From positions 178,600-242,599 of the forward strand of contig NZ_KB892834.1 in the NCBI RefSeq assembly GCF_000373965.1: 64,000 nt of DNA, read 5' to 3'. Under the pieces are notes generated by a model. The model saw only the letters and a program-made list of their open reading frames with translations. It was not told where the DNA came from and did not search any database. Source of the stretch: Uliginosibacterium gangwonense DSM 18521. Lineage in GTDB: Bacteria; Pseudomonadota; Gammaproteobacteria; Burkholderiales; Rhodocyclaceae. Shown here piece after piece: positions 26,721 through 36,329 of the stretch. Numbering within the stretch: position 1 is the first letter of the stretch; every line of letters begins with the position of its first letter. The translations under genes and the position numbers were made by a program.

Positions 26721-29483
26721 GTGGCCCCGTTCGATAACAGCAAGAACCATTTGCAGGCCTGCTTCATTCGCCTGGCTAAAGATGAACATCTTTGGCAGGG
26801 CGATTTGCATGGAGCCTTACGTGATATCACCAGTACCTTGAGCGAGATACTGGAGGTCAGCCGTGTTTCGGTCTGGCTGCTGGATGCTTCGCGCAAGGCG
26901 CTGGAATGCCGCCTAGAATTTCGCGCCGCAGATGAAGGGCGCTTTGAATCCGGCATGCATTTCCCCGTGGTGGATCTGGCTGACTACCTGCATCGCCTGG
27001 ACGAAGAGCGCATCCTGGCGGCAGACAACGCGCAAAACGACCCACGCTTGCATGCCTTCCTGGCAAACCACCTGACTCCCCAGGATATCCGCTCCACACT
27101 GGATGCAGCGCTTTACGCTGGCAGCCAGCTCGCCGGGGTGCTGTGCCTGGAGCAGACGGGGATGTCACGTCACTGGAGCAGGCAGGAAGCCGAGTTTGTG
27201 CGCTCCGTGGCGGATCTGCTCTCCCAGCTATTGGTCGTGCATGCGCTACGCGATAGCGAGCGCAACTATCGTCTCCTGTTCAATGCAGCGGGCGACGCCA
27301 TCTTTGCCATCCAGGCAGAACACATCAGTGATTGCAACCTGCAAGCGACGGAACTCTTCGGCTACACCCGAGAGGCCATGCTTGACCAAGCCCTTGATGC
27401 CTTTTCCCCGCTCTACCAACCCAACGGGGAACGCTCCTGCCAGAAATTCCTGGCTTATGCCAAAGCCGCCGCAGAGATCGGGCCGCAGGTTTTCGAATGG
27501 ACCTACCAGCGCGCAGACAAACAGATCTTTGAGGCGGAAGTCGCCCTGTCAACAATGTGCTCCGGCAACGAGCAGCGCATCACGGCCATCGTCCGGGACA
27601 TTACCGAGCGGCGCCGCACAGAAAGCATCCTACGAGACTCCGCGTCGCAACTGGAGCGGCGCAACCGCGTCCTGCAGGTGGTGGGGGACCTGGCCAGCCG
27701 CCTGCACCGCACCACGGACAACCGCCTGATTGCCGAGGCCACCTTGCGGGTGCTCCAACAACTCCAGCGCTCGCCTTTATCACTGTTTCATCTCATCAAC
27801 CCGGCTACGGGCGAATTCGAGCTACTGGCAGGCAACGGCTTCACCGAAGCCCAGCTCAAAGCCCGCCAGATCATGCCCCTGGGCAACAGCTTGAGTGCCC
27901 ATGCCCTGGCCGGTCGCCAGATTCTGCGCTGCGTGGATGTTGAAACAGACGATCGCATCGCGCCACCGATCCGCGACCTGATGCTCGCCGATGGCATCCG
28001 CTCCATGACTCTGCTGCCCTTACTGTACCAGAGCGAACCCTTGGGCACCATCAGCCTGCAGTTCTTCGCCCATAGCGAAGACTCCGGCGAATTCGAGTTG
28101 GAGACATTGCGCGCCATCTGCGAAACCGTTTCCTTGGCACTTGCCAATGCCCGCAATATCCAGGTACTCGAATACCAGGCCCTACATGACTCGCTGACCA
28201 GCCTGCCCAACCGGGCCATGCTCCACCGCGCCACCGCCGATACCCTGCGTGCCAACAACGGTAAAAAAGGACTGGCCCTGCTCCTGCTGGACCTGGACAA
28301 GTTCAAAGAGGTCAACGATACCCTGGGCCACCGCACGGGCGACCAGTTGTTGAAACTCGTAGCCGCCCGCCTGCAGGCCACGCTGTCCCCCTTCGACGCC
28401 CTGCTGGCACGCCTGGGGGGGGACGAATTTGCGATCCTGCTGCGTGACTGCGCGACTGCCGAAACAGCCACCGACATTGCCCACATCCTGGTTGCGGCGC
28501 TACGCCAGCCACTGGAAGTAGAGGGCATCTTCATCGAACTCGGGGGCAGTATCGGCGTAGCCGTCTACCCCATGCATGGGGGCACCAGCCACGCCCTGCT
28601 GCGCTGTGCCGATGTGGCCATGTATGCCGCCAAGGCCCAAGGGGTGGGGGTGAGCCTCTACAACAACACCTACGACGCCCACAATCCGCGTCGGCTGGCG
28701 ATGATCACGGATCTGGGCACCGCCATCCGCAACAAGCAGCTCAAGGTCCACTACCAGCCCCGATACGATCTGCAACAACGCCAATGGCGTGGCTGCGAGG
28801 CTCTGCTGCGCTGGCAGCACCCTTCGCTGGGCTTTATCCCGCCCTGCGAATTTGTGCAGTTCGCCGAAACCAGCGACCTGATCCGCCCGCTCACCCTGCT
28901 GGTGGCGCGGGGGGCAATCGAGCAGATCCGCGCCTGGCGTGACCGAGGGCTGAATATCGCCGTCTCGGTCAATCTCTCCACGCGCAACCTCCTGGATGTC
29001 ACCCTACCCGAAGCACTTTCCGGGCTGCTGGAAGAATATGGCGTACCGCCTTCGGCGCTGGAACTGGAAATCACCGAGACGGCCCTGATGACTGATCCCG
29101 AACGCGCCATGCAGGTGGTGGCCCGGATTGCAGCGCTAGGCATGGCCCTGTCCATTGACGATTTTGGCACGGGCTACTCATCGCTGGCCTACCTCAAGCG
29201 CCTACCGCTCCATGCCCTGAAGATTGACCGGTCATTTGTGATGGACATGCTCGATGATGAGCAGGATGCCATCATCGTCCGCTCCACCATCGGGCTGGCC
29301 CATAGCCTGGGCCTGCGGGTGATCGCCGAGGGGGTGGAAAACACTGCCACGCTGGAACAACTGCGTGAATTCGGCTGTGACGAGGCGCAGGGATACCTGC
29401 TCGGCAGGCCCCTGCCCCCGGAAGCAGCATTTGAACTGATGCAGACCACGGCGGAAGGGAGCGAGGATCGCCCCCAAGCCTAG
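26721..29483 (+). CDS. GAF-PAS-GAF-GGDEF-EAL cyclic-di-GMP enzyme
   Basis: A 920-residue cytoplasmic signalling protein starting at GTG 26721. Domains in order: GAF (about 10-165), PAS (about 180-300), second GAF (about 320-465), GGDEF (about 480-640) with intact LARLGGDEFAILL, and EAL (about 660-905) with CEALLRWQHPSLGFIPP, ELEITETALM, DDFGTGYSSLAYLKRLP and KIDRSFVMDMLDD. Both catalytic motifs look complete, so it may both make and break c-di-GMP. The residues before GGDEF (SPFD) lack the Arg of the RxxD inhibitory site, so product inhibition at that site is unlikely. No membrane segment is visible. Confidence 0.92.
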   Translation: MAPFDNSKNHLQACFIRLAKDEHLWQGDLHGALRDITSTLSEILEVSRVSVWLLDASRKALECRLEFRAADEGRFESGMHFPVVDLADYLHRLDEERILAADNAQNDPRLHAFLANHLTPQDIRSTLDAALYAGSQLAGVLCLEQTGMSRHWSRQEAEFVRSVADLLSQLLVVHALRDSERNYRLLFNAAGDAIFAIQAEHISDCNLQATELFGYTREAMLDQALDAFSPLYQPNGERSCQKFLAYAKAAAEIGPQVFEWTYQRADKQIFEAEVALSTMCSGNEQRITAIVRDITERRRTESILRDSASQLERRNRVLQVVGDLASRLHRTTDNRLIAEATLRVLQQLQRSPLSLFHLINPATGEFELLAGNGFTEAQLKARQIMPLGNSLSAHALAGRQILRCVDVETDDRIAPPIRDLMLADGIRSMTLLPLLYQSEPLGTISLQFFAHSEDSGEFELETLRAICETVSLALANARNIQVLEYQALHDSLTSLPNRAMLHRATADTLRANNGKKGLALLLLDLDKFKEVNDTLGHRTGDQLLKLVAARLQATLSPFDALLARLGGDEFAILLRDCATAETATDIAHILVAALRQPLEVEGIFIELGGSIGVAVYPMHGGTSHALLRCADVAMYAAKAQGVGVSLYNNTYDAHNPRRLAMITDLGTAIRNKQLKVHYQPRYDLQQRQWRGCEALLRWQHPSLGFIPPCEFVQFAETSDLIRPLTLLVARGAIEQIRAWRDRGLNIAVSVNLSTRNLLDVTLPEALSGLLEEYGVPPSALELEITETALMTDPERAMQVVARIAALGMALSIDDFGTGYSSLAYLKRLPLHALKIDRSFVMDMLDDEQDAIIVRSTIGLAHSLGLRVIAEGVENTATLEQLREFGCDEAQGYLLGRPLPPEAAFELMQTTAEGSEDRPQA

Positions 29484-29530
29484 AATGACAATGTCAAAAG
29501 CCGTAAGCCCTGCAACCCGAAGGGGCCTTT

Positions 29531-29682
29531 GGAAACAGTTTACGATCTGTAACGTGAAGGCGTCAGCCGTGCGCAAAGCGGCGCAGAAACCAGAGTGTAT
29601 AGTGAGACATGAGGATTTTGAGTCGCGCGCAAACCTCTCCAGGCCAATACGCGCCCTCGCAGCACGATCATAATCAGCTTCA
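29531..29682. repeat. Degenerate copy of the 143-bp repeat (copy C)
   Basis: The order of blocks follows copy A at 9251-9393: GATCTGTAACG, GCGTCAGC, GCGCAGAAACC, GAGTGTAT, ACATGAGGATTTTGAGT, and CCTCGCAGCACGATCATAAT near the right end. The terminal AGAACCTGTTCA is reduced to a GGAAACAGTTTA-like sequence. It lies between the GGDEF/EAL gene and the first chemoreceptor gene and ends about 16 bases before the latter's ribosome binding site. Confidence 0.7.
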
Positions 29683-29710
29683 TAAAAAAGCCATAACGAG
29701 GAGAGGCCAG

Positions 29711-31741
29711 ATGCGGATATCCGTCAGCGCCCTGTTTACACCCGCCATTCGCCGCCTGGACAAACTCAGCTATCCATACAAGCTGGGTCTGGTCGGCATT
29801 GGTGCCGTAGTGGCCATCGCGTTTTTCGTCATCTCTTTGCACGTAGCCATGCGTGGCGCCATCAGCGATGCCCGTGATGAACGCCTGGGGCTCAAAGTCT
29901 ACGGCCCCGTTGCCCAGGTCATGCTGCTTACCCAGCAGCATATGACGCTGGCTGCAGGCGCAGCGGGGGAAGCCACGCTCAAACCGGCCTTGCAGACCAA
30001 GAGCCAGGAGATTGACACCGCCATCAAGACCGTTGACGGTCTGCTGGCAGGGGATGCCCACGCACTGGCACTGGAGAAGAGCTGGAAGAATTTCAGCACC
30101 GAGTGGCAACAGCTCAAAACCAAGGCCGCCACCCTGCCTGCTCCACAGGTTCTACCCGCCTACCAGAAACTCAACGCTCTGCTGGAAAACTTTATGGGCG
30201 ATCTGGGTGAGGCCTCCAGCCTGATCCGCGACCCAGAACACGACACCAGCGTGCTGGCCGATATCCTGTTCCGCAAATTGCCGGAGACCAATTTGCAGGC
30301 AGGCCGCCTGTATGCCTTGAGCATCATTCCGCTACAAACCCGAGACATGGCTGAAGACTGGCTCAAGGTGGCCCCCCAGCTTGCCAAATCCAGCCGCGCC
30401 AGAGCTGATCTGATGGAATCCATCCTGCGCGCGGACACCACCACCCCCACCTTGCAGGCAGCGGGCGCGACAACGCGTGGAAGCATCCAGAGCACAGGGG
30501 AGAAAATCGACCAAATGGTCGACCAGGAGATCATCAAAGGGGCTTTTAGCACCGAGGTTGCAAACTTCATCCCCCAAACCTCACAAGCGCTGGCAGGCGT
30601 ACAAGGCGCAGTCCTCAAACTGATCCCTGACCAAATGCAGCAATTGCTAGATGCCCGGCTCAAGCAATTGGAAGCACGGTTCTGGAACTATTCGATTGGC
30701 GCCGCACTGATCGTGCTGGTGCTGTTGTACTTCTCCGCTGGCATGTTCATCACGATCCTACAATCGGTCAGCGAACTCTCATCCGGCGCCCAGCAGATCG
30801 CGGAAGGCAACCTTGCCGCGCAGGTCAGTTTCAGCGCACGCGATGAATTGCGGACCGTGGCCGAGCACTTCAATACCATGGTCCGCTCATTTGCGGCCAT
30901 CATCCGCGAGGTCAACCGCACCGCCGATGGTCTGCTGGAGTCCTCCAGCACGCTGGCAGCGGCATCCAACACCATTACAGCGGGGTCTGAGCAGCAAAGT
31001 GAGGCCTCCTCGACCATGGCCGCTGCAATTGAGCAGATGACAGTAGGCGTGGATGAGATTTCCCGCCATGCCAGCACCGCAGAAGAGATTTCCCGCCAGT
31101 CCGGCGAGCAATCCACCGCAGGCTGCGAGGTGGTTCGCAAAGCCATCAATGAAATGGAGAACATCGCCACGGCCGTGCGCGCCTCCGCCGACGTCATCAG
31201 TACCCTGGGAAAGAATTCTGCCCAGATCAACATGATTGTCAGTTCAATCAAGGAGATTGCAGACCAGACCAATATGCTGGCCCTGAATGCCTCCATTGAG
31301 GCGGCACGCGCAGGCGAAGACGGCCATGGCTTTGCCGTGGTGGCCGACCAGGTACGTGGTCTGGCGGAACGTACAACCGAAGCCACACAGGAAATCACAG
31401 GCATGGTCACCGCCATTCAGAACGGCACAAGCCGGGCGGTGAAAGCCATGCAGGACGGTGTTGCCTGTGTGCACCAGGGGGTGGAGCTGACCAACAAGGT
31501 GGGGACGGCAATGGAGCGCGTACAGGGTGAATCGGGCAAGGTCGTTGGGGCTGTCACGGATATCTCACACGCTTTGCGCGAACAAAGTACGGCCAGCACG
31601 GAAATCGCCAAAACCGTTGAAAACATCGCGCGCATGGCCGAGGAGAACCGGGAGGAAGTCACCGTGCTGGGTTCCACCGCAGCCCGGCTGAAGACCCTGT
31701 CTGGCCAGCTTGCCAACGAAATCAAACTCTTCCGGGTCTGA
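29711..31741 (+). CDS. Methyl-accepting chemotaxis protein, tandem copy 1
   Basis: A 676-residue chemoreceptor. TM1 (about residues 27-47, [20 protein letters not shown]), a periplasmic sensor of about 275 residues, TM2 (about 325-347), HAMP, then the cytoplasmic signalling helix bundle whose hairpin tip reads [23 protein letters not shown] 29711 is chosen because AGGAGAGG precedes it; the frame is open 34 codons upstream through repeat copy C. No C-terminal CheR-docking pentapeptide is seen. It is followed after 28 bases by a paralogue. Confidence 0.92.
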   Translation: MRISVSALFTPAIRRLDKLSYPYKLGLVGIGAVVAIAFFVISLHVAMRGAISDARDERLGLKVYGPVAQVMLLTQQHMTLAAGAAGEATLKPALQTKSQEIDTAIKTVDGLLAGDAHALALEKSWKNFSTEWQQLKTKAATLPAPQVLPAYQKLNALLENFMGDLGEASSLIRDPEHDTSVLADILFRKLPETNLQAGRLYALSIIPLQTRDMAEDWLKVAPQLAKSSRARADLMESILRADTTTPTLQAAGATTRGSIQSTGEKIDQMVDQEIIKGAFSTEVANFIPQTSQALAGVQGAVLKLIPDQMQQLLDARLKQLEARFWNYSIGAALIVLVLLYFSAGMFITILQSVSELSSGAQQIAEGNLAAQVSFSARDELRTVAEHFNTMVRSFAAIIREVNRTADGLLESSSTLAAASNTITAGSEQQSEASSTMAAAIEQMTVGVDEISRHASTAEEISRQSGEQSTAGCEVVRKAINEMENIATAVRASADVISTLGKNSAQINMIVSSIKEIADQTNMLALNASIEAARAGEDGHGFAVVADQVRGLAERTTEATQEITGMVTAIQNGTSRAVKAMQDGVACVHQGVELTNKVGTAMERVQGESGKVVGAVTDISHALREQSTASTEIAKTVENIARMAEENREEVTVLGSTAARLKTLSGQLANEIKLFRV

Positions 31742-31769
31742 GCACCAACTGGGAACCAAGGTGATTGTC

Positions 31770-33794
31770 ATGAAACAGTTTCTTTTCCTGATCTTGTCCC
31801 CTGCGGCAGCGCTGCTCAAACGTTTGTCATACCCTGCCAAGTTCGGCCTGATCGGCAGCATGGCCATTCTGGCCATGGGCTTTTTCATGCTGACTCTGGC
31901 CATTGAGCTGCGTGCCGATCTCAGTGTTGCCCAACGCGAACAGCAGGGCCTCGCGGTCTATTCGGCCACGCTTGCCGCCTTTGAGCAGACCCAGAACTAC
32001 GTGGGCCTCGCAGTCGGTGCCAAAGGTAGCGATCCGCTCAAGCCTATGGCGGCGGAAGCCCTGAAGACCACTGATGCGGCATATGCCCGTGTCAATACGC
32101 TTGTCTCCCAACTTGGCGGTGACGAGAAACTACAGACGCGCTGGAAGGAGCTTGATGGAATGTGGGCGGGCTATAAGGCCCAGGTCGCCAAATTGGATGT
32201 GCGCAGCCTGACCACCGCACATCAGACCCTGACGGGCAAGATGTTCGAATTCATGCGTGAGCTGGGTGACGCCACCGCACTCTCACGCCACCCCAGCACC
32301 AAGGGCGCCCATTTGGCTGATGCAGTCATCAACCATGTGCCAGACGTGCTGAACCGTTTTGCCCAGATCCGCAATACCGGCATCATGGTACTGGGGGTGC
32401 CGGAACTCAACCGCGAATGGCGCCGGATGAGCACGATGGGTGACGAATTGAACGTGGCCCAAGGCGAGCTGGCCACCTCCATGCAAAGAGCATTTGGCGG
32501 AGAAAGCAGCACCGTCAGTGCCGCCACCAAGAAGCTCAGCGCCCAAAGCGATGGCTTCCTCGCGGTGGTGAAACAAAACATCCTCTCTGGCACCCGCAGC
32601 ATGCCCGCCAAGGATTTTTCCACGACTGCCACCAAGGCACTGAACGACTACACCGCGATGCTTGATGATGAAGTGGTAGGCGAATTGCGTAGCGTGGTGC
32701 GCTGGCGCGTGGCTTCACTCTCGCTGCGCTATTGGGGGATGAACCTGATTGCGCTCCTCATGGTGGCGGCACTTGCCTACATCATGATTGCGATCTATCT
32801 GGCGATCAACCATTCGGTCAAGGCACTTACCGAAGGCACGCAACGCATCGGGGCGGGGGAACTGAACCATCGCATCACCCTGGATTCACAGGATGAATTG
32901 GGGCGGGTGGCAGGCCAGTTCAACAAGATGGTCGACTCACTTGCCAGTGTCATCATGCGTGTGGAGCAGGCCGCCAATGACGTCACCCAGGCGTCGGCAG
33001 GCTTGGGCAATTCGGTTGAGAAGGTTTCGCACGGGGCCGGCCAGCAAAGCGAAGCCTCTTCCCAGATGGCGACAACCATCCAGCAGATGACGGTTGGCAT
33101 CGCGGAAATCGCCCGACTGGCGACAGAAGCCGAGCGTATGTCATCCGAATCCGGCAAGGTTTCCCTGGATGGCGAACAGATCGCTGCAAAAACGACCCTG
33201 GAGATTGAGCGGATTGCCGACGCGGTGCGCCAATCCTCCGTGGTGATTGATGATCTGGTCGCCAATTCAGAGAAAATCAGCACGATTGTCAGCACAATCA
33301 AGGAAATTGCCGAGCAGACCAATCTGCTTGCGCTCAATGCCGCCATTGAGGCGGCCCGTGCCGGAGACACGGGCCGGGGCTTTGCCGTGGTGGCCGATGA
33401 AATCCGCAAATTGGCTGACCGCACCACCCGCGCCACCGAACAGATCACGGCCATGATCCTGAGCATCCAGAGCGGCACCAATCAGGCCGTGGAGGCCATG
33501 CGTACCGGTGTGGACCGCGTGGCCGAGGGAGTATCGCTCACACGGGCGGCGGGGGATGCCATGCGCGAAATCCAGAAATCTTCGCAAACCGTGGTGGAGC
33601 TGGTGAGCAACATTTCCAGCGCCTTGCGCGAGCAATCCTCTGCCAGTTCGGAAATCGCCTCCGGCGTTGAGCGGGTGGCGGAAAACGCCGAAGAGGTCAG
33701 CGCCACCTCCAAGCAGACACAACAGATAGGGATCACGCTGGAAACCCTGTCCCAAGGCCTGAGCGAGCAGATCAGACTGCTGCACAGCGCCTGA
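31770..33794 (+). CDS. Methyl-accepting chemotaxis protein, tandem copy 2
   Basis: A 674-residue paralogue of the preceding receptor, with the same architecture: N-terminal [20 protein letters not shown] running into TM1, a long periplasmic domain, TM2 near residue 325-347, HAMP ([14 protein letters not shown]), and signalling tip [20 protein letters not shown]. The cytoplasmic halves are very similar while the periplasmic parts differ, suggesting duplication with ligand divergence. ATG 31770 has AAGGTG upstream; an upstream ATG-like extension overlaps the first receptor's 3' end. No che genes are in the window. Confidence 0.92.
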   Translation: MKQFLFLILSPAAALLKRLSYPAKFGLIGSMAILAMGFFMLTLAIELRADLSVAQREQQGLAVYSATLAAFEQTQNYVGLAVGAKGSDPLKPMAAEALKTTDAAYARVNTLVSQLGGDEKLQTRWKELDGMWAGYKAQVAKLDVRSLTTAHQTLTGKMFEFMRELGDATALSRHPSTKGAHLADAVINHVPDVLNRFAQIRNTGIMVLGVPELNREWRRMSTMGDELNVAQGELATSMQRAFGGESSTVSAATKKLSAQSDGFLAVVKQNILSGTRSMPAKDFSTTATKALNDYTAMLDDEVVGELRSVVRWRVASLSLRYWGMNLIALLMVAALAYIMIAIYLAINHSVKALTEGTQRIGAGELNHRITLDSQDELGRVAGQFNKMVDSLASVIMRVEQAANDVTQASAGLGNSVEKVSHGAGQQSEASSQMATTIQQMTVGIAEIARLATEAERMSSESGKVSLDGEQIAAKTTLEIERIADAVRQSSVVIDDLVANSEKISTIVSTIKEIAEQTNLLALNAAIEAARAGDTGRGFAVVADEIRKLADRTTRATEQITAMILSIQSGTNQAVEAMRTGVDRVAEGVSLTRAAGDAMREIQKSSQTVVELVSNISSALREQSSASSEIASGVERVAENAEEVSATSKQTQQIGITLETLSQGLSEQIRLLHSA

Positions 33795-33813
33795 TTTTCA
33801 GGAAGGAAGAATC

Positions 33814-34254
33814 ATGGCAGGTCTGGAAGAATTCATGTGGCGCAGCACCATCAAATGGAGCGACTTGATCGCCACTGCGCAAAGTGTGATCAGTCGCTGG
33901 AACACGATCACGGACTTCGTGGTGGTCATGGACACCCGCGAGCATATCTGGACCGTGCGCCATAGCAGCGTTGCGGCCCCCTTCCTGGTGCTGGCGGAAG
34001 ACTCCATGCGCGGTTCCGTTCCGCGCATCGGCAACCCCATGCCTTTCCTGCTACTACTGGGCATGGCAGTCACCCGACCGGGCTGTGTGGAGCTATCGTT
34101 TGCGAATGGTCAGAAAATTGATCCAGGCCGCTTTGAACTGAATGATCTGACCGCGCTGCTCCCCCATGCCACCCACCCAGTGCACCGCAAATTGGCGCAA
34201 CTGGCCGTCATGGCCACGCCTGCGACACCGGCGGACACACAAGGAAGATCATGA
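33814..34254 (+). CDS. Small soluble protein following the chemoreceptors, function unknown
   Basis: A 146-residue protein I do not recognise. It has alternating hydrophobic strands (DFVVVMDTREHIWTVRHSS), a hydrophobic PMPFLLLLGMAV patch, and an Ala/Thr/Pro-rich tail. It lies 19 bases after the second chemoreceptor with GGAAGGAAG as ribosome binding site, and its stop overlaps the next gene (ATGA). Position suggests co-expression with the receptors or with the thioredoxin-domain protein. Confidence 0.6.
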   Translation: MAGLEEFMWRSTIKWSDLIATAQSVISRWNTITDFVVVMDTREHIWTVRHSSVAAPFLVLAEDSMRGSVPRIGNPMPFLLLLGMAVTRPGCVELSFANGQKIDPGRFELNDLTALLPHATHPVHRKLAQLAVMATPATPADTQGRS

Positions 34255-36317
34255 GTAACCGGCTTGCTGACGAGTCTTCACTCTACCTGCAACAACACGC
34301 CAACGATCTGGTTGATTGGTGGCCCTGGTGTGATGAAGCCTTGCAGCAAGCCCGTACCGATGGCAAACCCATCCTGCTGTCGATCGGCTATTCGGCCTGC
34401 CACTGGTGCCATGTGATGGCCGAGGAATCCTTTAAGGATGAGGAAACCGCCACACTGATGAACCGCCTGTTCATCAACATCAAGGTCGACAGGGAAGAGC
34501 GCCCCGATCTGGACCAGATCTATCAGGCCGCCCACATGTTGCTTGCCCATCGCCCCGGCGGCTGGCCGCTGACCTTGGCGCTGACCCCGGAAGGAATTCC
34601 CTTCTTTGCAGGCACCTATTTCCCGAAAGCTTCTTCCGGCGGCCTACCCGCCTTTGCCGATATCCTCCAGCATCTGGCACAACTCTACGCCCAGCAGCAG
34701 GACAAGCTTGTCGGCATGGCCCCCGTGCTGCTCAAAGCCCTAAGCCAGAGTCTGGCCTTGCCGGCTGAATCCAGCGATACGGACGACCAGACCATCATCC
34801 AGACCTGTCTGAGCAACCTGCTCATTAGCCATGACCGGCGCTTTGGTGGCTTTTACGGTGCGCCAAAATTTCCCCACCCTGCCGAACTCGCACTCCTGGC
34901 CCGTGCCGCCGATAACTTGCGGCACACCGAAGCCGAGGCAGCACTGCTGCTGAGCCTGCGCAGCATGGCCAATGGCGGTCTCTACGACCACCTGGGCGGT
35001 GGATTTGCGCGCTACTGCATTGATGAGTGCTGGATGCTGCCGCATTTCGAAAAGATGCTCGGCGACAATGGCCTGCTGCTCCACCTCTATGCCAGTGCGT
35101 GGGCAAGCAGCCACGATGAATTGTTCCGCCGTGTAGTGGAGCAGACCGCAGCATGGCTCCTGCGCGAAATGCACAACCCCGAAGGCGGATTCCACGCTTC
35201 AGTGGATGCCGACAGCGAAGGCCATGAAGGCCACTATTACCTATGGGACACGCATGAGGTCGAGCGCCTGCTGCATGCAGAGCAATTGGCCTTGGTGCAG
35301 GCCCATTATGGACTGGACAGGCCGCCGAATTTCGAACGGCGACTATGGCATCTGCATGTATCCCGCCCACTGGACGAAGTCGCCCACGCCTTGGCCATCC
35401 CGAGCCATACCGCGCGCATGCATATTGACACTGCCCGCACCAAGCTGTTGGCTGCACGTGAAAAGCGCCCTGCCCCGCAGCATGACCACAAGGTGCTCAC
35501 GGGTTGCAACGCGTTTGTCATTCAAGGTCTGGCCCACGCAGCCGTACTAATGGAACAGCACGAGTGGCTGCAAGCGGCCCAGCACGGAATGGATTTTCTG
35601 CGTAACAATCTCTGGCACGAAGGGCGCTTGCTGACGGCTTGGAACGACGGCAGAAGCCAGATACGCGCCTATCTGGATGACCATGTCGCACTTATCCAGG
35701 CCTGCCTCACTTTGCTGACAGCAGAATTCCGCCCGCAAGACCTGCAATTCGCCATCACCCTGGCCGAGCATGTGTTGGAACACTTCCAGGATGCTGAAAA
35801 CGGGGGCTTCTTCTTTACCGCAGACGATGAGCGGGCCCCACTGGTGCGTTTCAAGCCCTGGCACGATGCAGCCAGCCCATCCGGCAACGGCTTGGCCGCA
35901 CAGTCCCTGATACGCTTGGGGCATCTTACCGGTGAAACACGTTTCCTGGATGCGGCCAAACGCACACTCGATGCGTTCCGCCCGCAAATGCAAACCCATC
36001 CTCATTCAGCAAGCAGCTTGGTTTTGGCGCTGGATGACTGGCTGAATCCGCCTGAAACGGTATTGATCAGCGGCACAAACGCCGAAGCCTGTAAGCATTG
36101 GCTACGCAATCTGCTTAAGCTCCCCGGTCATACCCGGCGCATGATGCTCATCATTCCAACAGGCAAGGTTTCCGGCCTACCTGCCAGCATCCAGAGCGCA
36201 TTGCAGATGGAGGTCAGCGCCCAAGTCTGCAAAAACCATCAGTGCCTGCCCACCTTCACACAGCTTGCCTCACTGATTGAAACCCTGGAAAAACCTTTCA
36301 ATGACCAAGGCATTTAA
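34251..36317 (+). CDS. Thioredoxin-domain (DUF255, YyaL/SPATA20-type) protein
   Basis: A 688-residue cytoplasmic protein. The N-terminal thioredoxin-like domain has SIGYSACHWCHVMAEESF (CxxC at about residues 46-49) and IKVDREERPDLDQIYQ, followed by an alpha/alpha-barrel of the six-hairpin type (for example GGLYDHLGGGFARYCIDECW and HFEKMLGDN). The family is widespread but its reaction is not settled; sugar-binding or redox roles have been suggested. The four-base overlap with the 146-residue gene indicates coupling. Confidence 0.9.
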   Translation: MSNRLADESSLYLQQHANDLVDWWPWCDEALQQARTDGKPILLSIGYSACHWCHVMAEESFKDEETATLMNRLFINIKVDREERPDLDQIYQAAHMLLAHRPGGWPLTLALTPEGIPFFAGTYFPKASSGGLPAFADILQHLAQLYAQQQDKLVGMAPVLLKALSQSLALPAESSDTDDQTIIQTCLSNLLISHDRRFGGFYGAPKFPHPAELALLARAADNLRHTEAEAALLLSLRSMANGGLYDHLGGGFARYCIDECWMLPHFEKMLGDNGLLLHLYASAWASSHDELFRRVVEQTAAWLLREMHNPEGGFHASVDADSEGHEGHYYLWDTHEVERLLHAEQLALVQAHYGLDRPPNFERRLWHLHVSRPLDEVAHALAIPSHTARMHIDTARTKLLAAREKRPAPQHDHKVLTGCNAFVIQGLAHAAVLMEQHEWLQAAQHGMDFLRNNLWHEGRLLTAWNDGRSQIRAYLDDHVALIQACLTLLTAEFRPQDLQFAITLAEHVLEHFQDAENGGFFFTADDERAPLVRFKPWHDAASPSGNGLAAQSLIRLGHLTGETRFLDAAKRTLDAFRPQMQTHPHSASSLVLALDDWLNPPETVLISGTNAEACKHWLRNLLKLPGHTRRMMLIIPTGKVSGLPASIQSALQMEVSAQVCKNHQCLPTFTQLASLIETLEKPFNDQGI

Positions 36318-36329
36318 CTAATCGTCATT

